Of a DNA stretch of 64,000 bases, positions 7,913-17,079 are shown one piece after another; the first letter of the stretch is position 1, and the number at the start of each line of letters is the position of its first letter. Made by a program: the position numbers and the translations under genes. Source of the stretch: an uncultured Alistipes sp. Lineage in GTDB: Bacteria; Bacteroidota; Bacteroidia; Bacteroidales; Rikenellaceae. The notes beneath the pieces were generated by a model. It searched no databases. It saw only the letters and a list, made by a program, of their open reading frames with translations, and was not told the DNA's origin. The stretch spans positions 31,487 through 95,486 of the forward strand of contig URRP01000003.1 of NCBI GenBank assembly GCA_900550375.1, given 5' to 3'.

Positions 7913-9421
7913 ATGAAACGCTTTTTTCTGATTTTCACGCTGCCGATTCTGCTTCTGGCAGCATCCTGTAACGACAGCGACACGCCGGGCGACGAACCTT
8001 CGCCCTCCGATCCGCGCGAGGATTGTCAATTTTCGAACGTCAAGGCCACGCCGGCGGCCACCTCGGCCGATTTCTCGGCCAGCTATCTCTATCTGGGCGG
8101 TTTTCTGGTCAAGGAGAACGGCTTCGTCTGTACGCCCGCGGGAGGCAGTTCGCCCGTGACGGTCGTCTGCGAACGGTCGACCGAACCCTCCTGCACGCTG
8201 AGCAGCCTCACCCCCGAAACCAATTACGAACTCTACTGCTACGTGATTGCCGGCGGCCATACGTTCCGCAGCGAGAAGATCGCCTTCACCACGCTCAAGG
8301 GCGACGATCCCGACCCGACACCCGACGAAAAGGTCACCTTCGGCGCCGTGACGGTATCGGACAAAACGACCTCTTCGGCCGCCGTCGCCGCGACCTATAC
8401 CCACGAGGGTACGGAGCAGGTCACCGACGCGGGTTTCTTCCTGAAGAAGGCGGGGCAGAGCGCCGAGACCAAGCAGTCGTGCGGCACGGCGACGACCTCG
8501 CTGCGCTACACGTTCTCGAATCTGAGCGAAAGCACGGCCTACGAGGTCGCGGCCTACGTCGTCACGCCGTCGAAGACGTGGCGTAGCACAGCCGTCCCCT
8601 TCACGACCGAATCGGGAGGCGTCACACCGCCGCCCGACAACAACACTCGCTACAAAGGCTGGGCGGAGTTGCCGAACGAAGTATCGAACGGCGACTACCT
8701 CTACGTCGACCACAAATGCGATATGAACAACGGCACCAAAGCCCGCAATTTCACCGCTTGTTACAGCAAATCGAAACTCTGTCCCGTATGGGTCGCCGCG
8801 CCGCTGCACGACGCCTATGCCAAGAAGAACGTCGAACGTAAAAACAGCTACAAGGACGATCCCGATCTGAATTACAAGCAAGTCGGGAAATGGAACGGCT
8901 ACACGCGCGGTCACATGCTCGGTTCCGCCGAGCGGCTGGTGAGCCGCGAAGCCAACAACCAAGTAATGTACTTCTCAAACATCGGGCCTCAACTCGGCCA
9001 AAGTGACTATTTCAACAGCAGCGGCGGCCAATGGAACACTGCCGAGGACTGGGTGGACAAGCAATGGCGCGGATTGGCCGACACCTGTTATCAGGTAGTG
9101 GGCTGCTACTGGGCCAACACCAACAAGCAGGTCTCTGGGACGACGATCCCGACCCACTATTTCACCGTGCTGCTCAAAGCAAAAAAGAGCGCCGGCAAGA
9201 AATGGGTGGTGAACTGCACGCGCGACGAGCTGCAATGCATCGCCATGTTCATCGAACACAAGTCTTATTCGAAAGGCACCGTGACTCCGGCCTCCCAGTT
9301 CGAGTCGAAGGGGATCTTCATGCGCGTCTCCGATCTCGAAGCAAAGACGGGACACAAGTTCTTCATGAACGTTCCCAACGCCCCGAAAGACACGTACAAA
9401 ACAAGCGACTGGAATTTTTAA
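7913..9421 (+). CDS. Exported lipoprotein with DNA/RNA non-specific endonuclease domain
   Basis: A 502-residue protein with a lipoprotein signal (MKRFFLIFTLPILLLAASC). Two fibronectin-type-like repeats cover about residues 35-235. A C-terminal DNA/RNA non-specific endonuclease domain covers about 240-500. The domain has the His-containing motif YTRGHM (H334) and the metal-ligand region ANNQVMYFSNIGPQ. The usual DRGH motif reads TRGH here. The protein probably sits on the outer membrane and degrades extracellular nucleic acid for nutrition. The start at 7913 follows a TATCTTTT -7-like element at 7893 and gives a signal peptide at the very N-terminus. Confidence 0.85.
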   Translation: MKRFFLIFTLPILLLAASCNDSDTPGDEPSPSDPREDCQFSNVKATPAATSADFSASYLYLGGFLVKENGFVCTPAGGSSPVTVVCERSTEPSCTLSSLTPETNYELYCYVIAGGHTFRSEKIAFTTLKGDDPDPTPDEKVTFGAVTVSDKTTSSAAVAATYTHEGTEQVTDAGFFLKKAGQSAETKQSCGTATTSLRYTFSNLSESTAYEVAAYVVTPSKTWRSTAVPFTTESGGVTPPPDNNTRYKGWAELPNEVSNGDYLYVDHKCDMNNGTKARNFTACYSKSKLCPVWVAAPLHDAYAKKNVERKNSYKDDPDLNYKQVGKWNGYTRGHMLGSAERLVSREANNQVMYFSNIGPQLGQSDYFNSSGGQWNTAEDWVDKQWRGLADTCYQVVGCYWANTNKQVSGTTIPTHYFTVLLKAKKSAGKKWVVNCTRDELQCIAMFIEHKSYSKGTVTPASQFESKGIFMRVSDLEAKTGHKFFMNVPNAPKDTYKTSDWNF

Positions 9422-9453
9422 CCGATCGGCCGACAATCGGCCCGACAGCAGAT

Positions 9454-9481
9454 GAAAGGCTTCCCCAAGGGGCGGCCTTTC
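9454..9481 (+). terminator. Hairpin between nuclease and radical SAM genes
   Basis: GAAAGGC-TT-CCCC pairs with GGGG-CG-GCCTTTC around an AA loop. The trailing T-run is short, so terminator function is probable rather than clear. Confidence 0.45.
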
Positions 9482-9501
9482 TCACTTATCGAACGTCAGA
9501 T

Positions 9502-10452
9502 ATGTACCTCTGGGGCGACACGCGGCCCTACCACAGTTATGCGGCCTACTGCCGCCGCACCTTCGGCCGGTCGATGCAGAAGCTTCCGGTCGACGGAGGC
9601 TTCACCTGTCCCAACCGCGACGGTACGGTGGGCCGCGGCGGCTGCTCGTTCTGCTCGAACGAAGCCTTCACGCCCGCCTACTGCGACCCGCGCCGCACCG
9701 TCCGGCAGCAGGTGGACGACGCGATCGCCTTCCACCGGCGCGGGTTTCCGGCAGGAACGGGCTTTCTGGTCTATTTTCAGTCGTACAGCAACACCCACGC
9801 ACCGCTCGAACGGCTCCGGCAGCTCTACGAGGAGGCGCTGGCCTGCCCGGGCGTCGCGGGGATCGTCGTCGGCACCCGTCCCGACTGCGTGGATACGGCC
9901 AAGCTGGACTATCTGGCCGACCTCGCCCGCCGCGCCTACGTCTGCGTCGAGTACGGCATCGAATCGACCTCCGACACCACGCTACGCGCCATCGACCGCG
10001 GACACGATTTCGCCGCGGCACGGCGAGCCGTCGAAGCGACGGCCGCACGCGGCATCGCCGTCGGCGCGCACTTCATCCTCGGACTGCCCGGCGAAAGCGA
10101 CGGCGAACTGCTCGACCGCACGCAGACGATCGACGCGCTGCCGCTTACGACGGTCAAGTTCCACCAGCTGCAAATCGTCGAGGGCACGCGCATGGCCGAT
10201 CTGTATGCCGCACGGCCCGAACTTTTCCGCCGCTGGACACCCGAAGAATACATCGATCTCGTGACGGAAATCGTGCGCCGACTGCGCCCCGACATCGCCG
10301 TCGAACGCATCGCGGGCCAGACGCCGCCCCGCATCCGCTGCCAGCGGCCGTGGGGCAATCTGCGCAGCGACGTGCTGTGGCGGATGCTCGAAAAAAGACT
10401 CGCCGAAAAAAACGCGTACCAAGGTGATTTTTTCGTATCTTCGCAGCGTTAA
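9502..10452 (+). CDS. Radical SAM protein, YhcC/TIGR01212 type
   Basis: A 316-residue radical SAM protein. The cluster cysteines are C36, C48 and C51, spaced CX11CX2C instead of the common CX3CX2C, as in the YhcC/TIGR01212 group. The N-terminus (WGDTRPYHSYAAYCRRTFG) and the segment GAHFILGLPGE also fit that group. The substrate of these proteins is not known to me with certainty; E. coli YhcC has been linked to anaerobic metabolism. The start ATG at 9502 lies shortly after the hairpin at 9454-9481. Confidence 0.88.
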   Translation: MYLWGDTRPYHSYAAYCRRTFGRSMQKLPVDGGFTCPNRDGTVGRGGCSFCSNEAFTPAYCDPRRTVRQQVDDAIAFHRRGFPAGTGFLVYFQSYSNTHAPLERLRQLYEEALACPGVAGIVVGTRPDCVDTAKLDYLADLARRAYVCVEYGIESTSDTTLRAIDRGHDFAAARRAVEATAARGIAVGAHFILGLPGESDGELLDRTQTIDALPLTTVKFHQLQIVEGTRMADLYAARPELFRRWTPEEYIDLVTEIVRRLRPDIAVERIAGQTPPRIRCQRPWGNLRSDVLWRMLEKRLAEKNAYQGDFFVSSQR

Positions 10453-10464
10453 TTGTTCGCAACC

Positions 10465-11379
10465 ATGAAAAGACCTCGGGTAAACCGTCAGGCTGTCGTC
10501 GAAACCCTCTTCGAATACGTCTGGATGACCTTCGGCATGTTCATCTACTCCTTCGGATGGCTGGCCTGCATCATGCCCGCCAACACGTTGGGCGGAGGCG
10601 CGGCCGGTCTGTCGCTGCTGTTCTACCACATCACGGGACTGCCTATCGGTATGCTGACGCTCATCGTCAACGGCGTGCTGCTGCTTATCGGCGGTATGAT
10701 CGTGGGGTGGAACTTCGGCATGAAGACCATCTTCTGTATCGGGATGCTCGCGGTCACGATGTCGGTGCTGCAACCGCTGCTGGCCGTCATCACGCCGGCG
10801 GGAGAGACGCTCTTCGCACTCGACCCCGTCAGCGACCGCATCCTGCTGGTCATTCTGGGCGGCATCATCGCCGGCATCGGCATCGCCATCTGTTTCCGGC
10901 AGGGCGGTTCGACGGGCGGCACGGACATCATCGCCATGGTCGTCAACAAGTACAAGACGATCAGCTACGGCCGCATCGTGATGACCGTCGATTCGATGAT
11001 TATCCTCTCGTCGCTGTTCGTAAGCGACATGGGCGTCGATTCGGTCATCTACGGCTTCGTCGTCACGGCCGTGCTGGGCTACACCGTCGACGTGATTCAG
11101 GCCGGCAACCAGCAGTCGAGTCAGATCTTCGTCTTCACGCGCCGCTACGAGGCGATGGCCGAACAGATCATCTCCACCACACGCCACAGCGCTACCATTC
11201 TCGACGCCATGGGTTGGTACTCGAAAAAGGATATCAAGGTCGTGCTGGTAGTCTGCCGCAAACGCGAAACTTCGCAGATGCTCAAACTGGTACGTAACGT
11301 CGACGGCGACGCCTTCATCTCCGTCGGGTCGGTCATGGGCGTCTACGGCAAGGGCTTCGAAGCCCTCAACAAGGTCTGA
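10465..11379 (+). CDS. YitT family membrane protein (first of a tandem pair)
   Basis: A 304-residue integral membrane protein of the YitT/DUF161 family with a C-terminal cytoplasmic DUF2179 domain. About five to six hydrophobic segments occupy residues 20-205. The repeated family glycine motif appears as GGAAGLS and GGSTGGTDIIA. The C-terminal domain includes the ATILDAMGWYSKKD stretch. Transport substrate is not established for most members. The ATG at 10465 is preceded by TATCTTCG (10436-10443), a near-consensus -7 element. It is followed 51 bp later by a paralogue. Confidence 0.88.
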   Translation: MKRPRVNRQAVVETLFEYVWMTFGMFIYSFGWLACIMPANTLGGGAAGLSLLFYHITGLPIGMLTLIVNGVLLLIGGMIVGWNFGMKTIFCIGMLAVTMSVLQPLLAVITPAGETLFALDPVSDRILLVILGGIIAGIGIAICFRQGGSTGGTDIIAMVVNKYKTISYGRIVMTVDSMIILSSLFVSDMGVDSVIYGFVVTAVLGYTVDVIQAGNQQSSQIFVFTRRYEAMAEQIISTTRHSATILDAMGWYSKKDIKVVLVVCRKRETSQMLKLVRNVDGDAFISVGSVMGVYGKGFEALNKV

Positions 11380-11430
11380 CCCCTTACGCATCCGAAACCC
11401 TGACCGCTCGGTCTGCCAACGATAAACCCT

Positions 11431-12348
11431 ATGCGAAACCTCACCTCCACCAATCTGTTGAAAACCGTCAGGGAATATATCCTGATGACGGCCGGACTGC
11501 TCATCTACTCCTTCGGATGGATCGCCTGCATCAAACCGATGGAGGTGGCCGCGGGCGGCGGCACGGGTCTGGCGATGATCGTCAGCCACACGGCGTTCGA
11601 AATGTGGGGGATCGACATCCGCATCGGTACGGTCTTTCTCACGATCAACGCCTTCCTGCTGCTCATTTCCGGGCTGACGGTGGGGTGGAATTTCGGATTC
11701 AAAACCCTCTTCTGCATCATCGTGGCATCGGGATTCATGACTCTCATGGAGCCTTATTTCATGACGCATTACCCGCCCGTGGGCGAGGTGCTGGGGCTTG
11801 ACGACAAACTGCTCACGATCATTCTGGGCGCCCTGCTGGCAGGTGCCGGCATGGCCATCTGCTTCACGGCGGGCGGTGCGACGGGCGGCACGGACATCAT
11901 CGCCAAAATCGTCCATAAATACTGGGGTGTCGCCTACGGCAAAGTAATCATTTACAGCGATATCGTCATCATCGGGTCGACGCTGCTGGTAGGCTACCAC
12001 CTCTCGGACGTGGTCTACGGCTACATCGTCACGGTGGTCGTCGGCACGACGGTCGACCTGCTGATGGCCGGCAGCCAGCAGTCGAATCAGATCTTCATCG
12101 TCACGGCCGACTACGACCGCATGGCCGAAACGATGCTGCACGAGGCCAATCGCGGCGTCACGCTCATCGACGCCACGGGCGGCTATTCGGGTCATGAAAT
12201 CCGCATCGTGATGGTCGTCTGCTACAAGCGCGACGCGGGGCACATCCTGCGTCTGGCCCGCGACATCGATCCCAAAGCCTTCATTACCATCGCTTCGGTT
12301 TCGGGAACCTACGGCGAAGGATTCCGCAAACTGACCCAACTCCACTGA
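11431..12348 (+). CDS. YitT family membrane protein (second of the pair)
   Basis: A 305-residue paralogue of the preceding gene. It keeps the start LMTAGLLIYSFGWIACI, the AAGGGTGLAMI and GGATGGTDIIAKI motifs, and the C-terminal DUF2179 domain (GVTLIDATGGYSGHEIR). The two proteins are similar end to end, indicating tandem duplication, and might form a heteromer. Its stop lies 8 nt before priA, so it may be co-transcribed with the replication-restart helicase without a functional link. Confidence 0.88.
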   Translation: MRNLTSTNLLKTVREYILMTAGLLIYSFGWIACIKPMEVAAGGGTGLAMIVSHTAFEMWGIDIRIGTVFLTINAFLLLISGLTVGWNFGFKTLFCIIVASGFMTLMEPYFMTHYPPVGEVLGLDDKLLTIILGALLAGAGMAICFTAGGATGGTDIIAKIVHKYWGVAYGKVIIYSDIVIIGSTLLVGYHLSDVVYGYIVTVVVGTTVDLLMAGSQQSNQIFIVTADYDRMAETMLHEANRGVTLIDATGGYSGHEIRIVMVVCYKRDAGHILRLARDIDPKAFITIASVSGTYGEGFRKLTQLH

Positions 12349-12356
12349 TCGCGGCG

Positions 12357-14612
12357 ATGGAGCGTTACGCCGATATCGTCCTGCCGCTGGCGCAGCCCGC
12401 CTATACGTTCGCCGTCGCCGATGGTCTGGAACTGACGGAGGGGCAGGCCGTTGCCGTACAGTTCGGGCAGCGGCGCATCTACACGGGCATCGTCTGGCGC
12501 ATCCACGACCGGCGGCCCGACTTTCCCCGCATCAAAACCGTCTCGCGGATTCTCTACGACCGTCCGCTGCTCGACGAGCGGCAGCACGCCCTGTGGGAGT
12601 GGATGGCCGACTACTATATGTGTACACTGGGCGAGGTGATGCGCTTCGCCCTGCCGCAGACGATCAAGCCCTCGGGCAATAGCGAAGAGGAGTTTTCCGA
12701 ACGCGAATACCGTCCCCGCACCGAGCTATATGCGGCGCTCGACGCCTCGCTGCACGACGAGGAGCGGTTCCACGACACGATGGAGCGGCTTTCGAGGCGG
12801 GCACCGCGCCAGTACGCCGCACTGCTCGAAATCGCCTCGGCCGGCGGCGACCGCATCTCGACCGACGAGGTTCCCCGCCGGCTGCTCGCGGCCGATGCCG
12901 CGACGCTCGCCGTGCTGCAAAAGAAGGGCTTCATCACCCTCGTGCGCCGCGAGCGGAGCGTCGAACACGGCACCGTCCGTTTTCAGCTCCCCGCGCTTAC
13001 GGCGGCTCAGCAAACCTGCCTCGATACGATCCATAGCCATTTCGCGGCAAAACAGCGCACCGTGCTGCTGCACGGCATCACCGGCTCGGGCAAGACCGAA
13101 TTGTACATCCACCTGATCGCCGCGGCGCTCGCCCGCGGCGGCGACGTTCTGCTGCTGGTTCCCGAAATCGCCATCACGGCGCAGCTTATCGCGCGGCTCG
13201 AACGCATCTTCGGCAGCCGCGTCACGGCCTACCACTCGAAACTCACGCTCGCACACCGCACCGAAAACTACCTGCGGCTCACGGGTTCCGAGGGAGGAGA
13301 GCTGGTCGTCGGCGCTCGCTCGGCCCTCTTCCTGCCGCTGCGGCATCTGCAACTGGTCGTCGTGGACGAGGAGCACGACACGGGTTACAAGCAGACCGAC
13401 TCGCAGCCGCGCTACAACGCCCGCGACGTGGCCGTCGTCATGGCGCGCCTGTGGGAGGCCCGCACGGTACTGGGCAGCGCCACCCCCTCGCTCGAAAGCT
13501 ACGCCAACGCACTGAGCGGCAAGTACGGACTGGCGACGCTCGCCGAGCGTTACGGCGATGCACGGCCGCCGCAGATCATCGTCTCCGACACGCTGCGCGC
13601 GGTCAAACGCAACGAGCGAAAGACCCATTTCAACCTCCTGCTGCTCAATAAAATCGAGGAAACGATCGCCCGCGGCGAGCAGGCGATGCTCTTCCAGAAC
13701 CGCCGCGGCTTCTCCCCCTACGTCGAGTGCCGCGCCTGCGGCTGGACGGCCCGCTGTCCGCACTGCAACGTGACGCTCACCTACCATAAGCGCGACAACA
13801 GGCTCCAGTGCCACTACTGCGGTCATACGGAGGCCGTCCCAACCCGCTGTCCGGCCTGCAAAGCGGGCGAGGTGACACCCGCAGGCTTCGGCACGGAGAA
13901 GATCGAGGAGGAGTTGGCGCGGCTCTTCCCCGAAGCGCGCATCGAACGACTCGACCGCGACACAGCAACTTCCGAACGTGCCTACCGCGCCATCATCGAC
14001 CGCTTCGAGAGCGGGCAGAGCGACCTGCTGGTCGGCACGCAGATGATTACCAAGGGGTTCGACTTCGCACGGGTCTCGCTGGTGGGCATCCTCAACGCCG
14101 ACAACCTGCTCTTCAATCCCGACTTCCGGGCCGCCGAACGCGCCTTCCAGCTGATGACGCAGGTGGCAGGACGCGCCGGACGGCGCGACGCGGCGGGCGA
14201 AGTGGTAATCCAGACTTCAGAGCCCGAACACCCCGTCATCCGACAGGTCGCGGCGGGCGATTACGAGGCGATGGCCCGCACGCAGCTCGCCGAACGGCGC
14301 ACATTCGCCTATCCGCCCTATGCGCGGCTGATCCGCCTGACGCTCCGCCAGCGTGACCGCGAATTGCTCTACCGCGCCTCGGCGGCCCTCGCTATCGCGC
14401 TGCGCAATCGTTTCGGCCGCCGCGCAATGGGTCCCATCGCACCTGCCGTCGACCGCATCCGCGAAGAGTATATCACCGAATTCCTGCTCAAGATCGAGAG
14501 CGGCGCTTCAGCGGCACGTGCCCGCGAGGTACTGCGCGAGGCCCTGCGGCAGACGCTCGGCAGCAAAGAGTTCAAATCGGTAACGGTCAGCTGCGATGTC
14601 GATCCTCAGTGA
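12357..14612 (+). CDS. priA: Primosomal replication-restart helicase
   Basis: PriA recognises abandoned replication forks and reloads the replicative helicase. The 751-residue protein has an N-terminal DNA-binding domain. Walker A GITGSGKTE is near residue 240, the DEEHD box near 337, and a cysteine-rich zinc insertion (CRACG, CPHC, CHYCG, CPAC) at about 458-503. Conserved helicase motifs GTQMITKGFDF and QVAGRAGR follow. It overlaps comF by 17 nt and lies in the same strand block as dnaB, the helicase it helps to load. Confidence 0.96.
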   Translation: MERYADIVLPLAQPAYTFAVADGLELTEGQAVAVQFGQRRIYTGIVWRIHDRRPDFPRIKTVSRILYDRPLLDERQHALWEWMADYYMCTLGEVMRFALPQTIKPSGNSEEEFSEREYRPRTELYAALDASLHDEERFHDTMERLSRRAPRQYAALLEIASAGGDRISTDEVPRRLLAADAATLAVLQKKGFITLVRRERSVEHGTVRFQLPALTAAQQTCLDTIHSHFAAKQRTVLLHGITGSGKTELYIHLIAAALARGGDVLLLVPEIAITAQLIARLERIFGSRVTAYHSKLTLAHRTENYLRLTGSEGGELVVGARSALFLPLRHLQLVVVDEEHDTGYKQTDSQPRYNARDVAVVMARLWEARTVLGSATPSLESYANALSGKYGLATLAERYGDARPPQIIVSDTLRAVKRNERKTHFNLLLLNKIEETIARGEQAMLFQNRRGFSPYVECRACGWTARCPHCNVTLTYHKRDNRLQCHYCGHTEAVPTRCPACKAGEVTPAGFGTEKIEEELARLFPEARIERLDRDTATSERAYRAIIDRFESGQSDLLVGTQMITKGFDFARVSLVGILNADNLLFNPDFRAAERAFQLMTQVAGRAGRRDAAGEVVIQTSEPEHPVIRQVAAGDYEAMARTQLAERRTFAYPPYARLIRLTLRQRDRELLYRASAALAIALRNRFGRRAMGPIAPAVDRIREEYITEFLLKIESGASAARAREVLREALRQTLGSKEFKSVTVSCDVDPQ

Positions 14613-15318
14613 CGTGACACACGGCATCGGACGGCTGCTCTTCCCTGTACGGTGTCCGGTCTGCGGCGGCGAGATGCCGCCCGGCAGCCGTGTAGTCTGC
14701 ACCCGCTGCCGCTATGCCGTACCGCTCACCGGATTCTGCTACGCGACTTACAACCCCTTGTGGGAACGGCTCTCGGCGCTGATCCCCGTCGAACAGGCTT
14801 CGGCCTTCCTCTACTTCATCCCGGGCAGCGGATGGCGCGAACTGATCCACCGCTTCAAGTACGACGGCGCATGGCGGTTGGCGCGCGACATGGGCGTGTG
14901 GTACGGACACTGTCTTTCGGAGAGCGGCCTCTACGACGCGGTGGATACGATCGTTCCCGTGCCGCTCCATTGGCGCAAACGGTTGCGCCGCGGCTACAAT
15001 CAGGCGGAGTATCTGGCCGAAGGAATCGCCGGCGCACTCGAAGCGGAAGTCGACCGGCACAGCGTCCGCCGCATCCGCAACAACCCCGCGCAGGCGCTGC
15101 ACCGGCGTGAGGAGCGATGGGGCAACGTCGAGGGAATCTTCGCCGTGCGCCGCCCCGACCGGCTCGCAGGACGTCATATTCTGCTGGTCGACGACGTGCT
15201 CACCACGGGCGCCACGCTGCTCTCGTGCGCCGAGACGATTCTGCGTGCCGCGCCCGACTGCCATCTGAGCGTCGCGGTGCTGGCCGTCCCGCAGCGGGAG
15301 TTCGGACTCGACGGATAA
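14596..15318 (+). CDS. ComF family phosphoribosyltransferase-like protein
   Basis: A 240-residue protein with an N-terminal zinc-ribbon-like CPVCGGEMP...CTRCRY and a C-terminal PRTase domain with the PRPP loop ILLVDDVLTTGATL. ComF is needed for DNA uptake in competent species; in Bacteroidota its role is uncertain and may relate to replication restart. Overlap with the end of priA suggests translational coupling and supports a link to that helicase. Confidence 0.88.
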   Translation: MSILSDVTHGIGRLLFPVRCPVCGGEMPPGSRVVCTRCRYAVPLTGFCYATYNPLWERLSALIPVEQASAFLYFIPGSGWRELIHRFKYDGAWRLARDMGVWYGHCLSESGLYDAVDTIVPVPLHWRKRLRRGYNQAEYLAEGIAGALEAEVDRHSVRRIRNNPAQALHRREERWGNVEGIFAVRRPDRLAGRHILLVDDVLTTGATLLSCAETILRAAPDCHLSVAVLAVPQREFGLDG

Positions 15319-15454
15319 AAGCGGATTCTTCCTGCGGAATACTTATCGACAAAATCACCTCTTTTTTCAACACCCCGTTTCTCCGGCAGCGCAGTGCTGG
15401 CCGACCGTTTCTATGTTACAAACATAGAAATCAACAAACTTTCCCTCCGCCCTT

Positions 15455-15485
15455 TTTGATTATTGCGCAGCTTTGCGTAATTTTG
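15455..15485 (+). promoter_or_regulatory. Consensus Bacteroidota promoter for dnaB
   Basis: TTTG at 15455-15458, 19 bp, then TAATTTTG at 15478-15485. This is an exact match to the phylum consensus, 18 bp before the dnaB start codon. Confidence 0.85.
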
Positions 15486-15503
15486 AATCCGAAACCGAAT
15501 ATC

Positions 15504-17075
15504 ATGTCACAAGAGAACAATACAACACCGGCCGCGCGCAACCGCGAAGCCTACGCCGCACTGACCGAAGTGGGCGGCAACGTCCCGCCGCAGGCCGTCG
15601 AACTCGAGGAGGCCGTGCTGGGCGCGCTGATGCTCGAAAAGGACTCGATCATCACCGTGCAGGAGTTCATCAACCCCGACTCCTTCTATACCGAGGAACA
15701 CCGGCTGATCTACCGCGCCATCGAGGAGCTGTCGTCGGAACTCAAACCGATCGACCTCTACACCGTCACCGAACGGCTCAAAGTCAAGAAGGAGCTGAAG
15801 AAGGTAGGCGGCGCCTCCTATCTGGCGCAGCTCACGCAGAAGGTCGGATCGGCCGCCAACATCGAGTTCCATGCCAAGATCGTGGCGCAGAAGTACGTGC
15901 AGCGCGAACTGATCCGCTCGGCCACCGAGATTCAACGCCGCTCCTACGACGAATCGACCGACGTGACGGATCTGATCGGCTTCGCCGAGCAGGAGATCTT
16001 CAAGGTGGCCGAAGGGCACGTCAAACGCTCCGTGCAGTCGGCCGCCGACGTACTGGCCCGCACGCTGGCGCAGATCGAGGAGAATGCCAAGAACAAGAGT
16101 GCCTTCAACGGCGTGCCGTCGGGTTTCATGGCACTCGACCGCGTGACGATGGGGTGGCAGACCTCCGATCTGGTCATCATCGCCGCCCGCCCCTCGATGG
16201 GAAAGACGGCTTTCACGCTCACGATGGCGCGCAATATGTCGGTCGACCACGAGCAGGCGGTCGCCTTCTTCTCGCTCGAAATGCCGGCGCACCAGCTCAT
16301 GATGCGTCTGGTGGTGGCCGAGACGGGCATCCCGGGCAACGACCTCAAGCTGGGACGGCTCTCGCCCGAACAGTGGCGCCACCTCGAATCGGCCACCAAG
16401 CCGCTGGGAAGCGCCAAACTCTTCATCGACGATACGCCGGCGCTGTCGGTCTTCGAGTTCCGCTCGAAGGCCCGCCGCCTGAAGATACACAGCGACATCA
16501 AGATCATCATGATCGACTACCTGCAGCTCATGACCGGCGGCCCGCAGGCGGCCAAAGGGGGCAACCGCGAGCAGGAGGTTTCGTTCATCTCGCGTACACT
16601 CAAAGCCATTGCCAAGGAGCTGAACGTCCCGATCATCGCCCTCTCGCAGCTGAACCGATCGACCGAACTGCGCGGCGGCTCGAAGCGGCCGCAGTTGTCG
16701 GACCTGCGCGAGTCGGGCGCCATCGAGCAGGATGCCGACATCGTGGCCTTCATCCACCGTCCCGAATATTACGGCATCAATCAGGACGAGAACGGAATGC
16801 CCACGGCGGGTATGGCCGAACTGATTATCGCCAAGCACCGTAACGGCGCCGTGACCGACGTCAAACTGCGCTTCCTGAAGGATCAGGCGCGCTTCGCCGA
16901 CATCGACGACGCCGACCTGCTGCCCGGCGGTTCGCCCACACCGGGACAACAGTACGACGATTTCGCCAGCGACTCGAATACTCCCGCAGCCGGCATTGCG
17001 TCCGGCCCCGGCTCGCTGGTCTCCACCGAATTCGATATTACGCCCCGTCCGCTCAGCGACGAGGTACCCTTCTAA
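15504..17075 (+). CDS. dnaB: Replicative DNA helicase
   Basis: Hexameric 5'-3' helicase that unwinds the replication fork. The 523-residue protein has the N-terminal collar domain (LEEAVLGALMLEKDSI near residue 35). The RecA-like motor has Walker A ARPSMGKTAF (about 229-238), Walker B IIMIDYLQLM, and the SQLNRSTE and LSDLRESGAIEQDAD motifs. The last 50 residues are low-complexity, as is common in the phylum. No intein interrupts the Walker motifs. The start at 15504 sits just after a consensus promoter. Confidence 0.97.
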   Translation: MSQENNTTPAARNREAYAALTEVGGNVPPQAVELEEAVLGALMLEKDSIITVQEFINPDSFYTEEHRLIYRAIEELSSELKPIDLYTVTERLKVKKELKKVGGASYLAQLTQKVGSAANIEFHAKIVAQKYVQRELIRSATEIQRRSYDESTDVTDLIGFAEQEIFKVAEGHVKRSVQSAADVLARTLAQIEENAKNKSAFNGVPSGFMALDRVTMGWQTSDLVIIAARPSMGKTAFTLTMARNMSVDHEQAVAFFSLEMPAHQLMMRLVVAETGIPGNDLKLGRLSPEQWRHLESATKPLGSAKLFIDDTPALSVFEFRSKARRLKIHSDIKIIMIDYLQLMTGGPQAAKGGNREQEVSFISRTLKAIAKELNVPIIALSQLNRSTELRGGSKRPQLSDLRESGAIEQDADIVAFIHRPEYYGINQDENGMPTAGMAELIIAKHRNGAVTDVKLRFLKDQARFADIDDADLLPGGSPTPGQQYDDFASDSNTPAAGIASGPGSLVSTEFDITPRPLSDEVPF

Positions 17076-17079
17076 GGCC

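Noticed and set aside
9982..12345. Long antisense ORF opposite the radical SAM and YitT genes
   Set aside because: A product of high GC and codon bias; low-complexity His/Asp/Arg-rich sequence and complete overlap with well-recognised genes.
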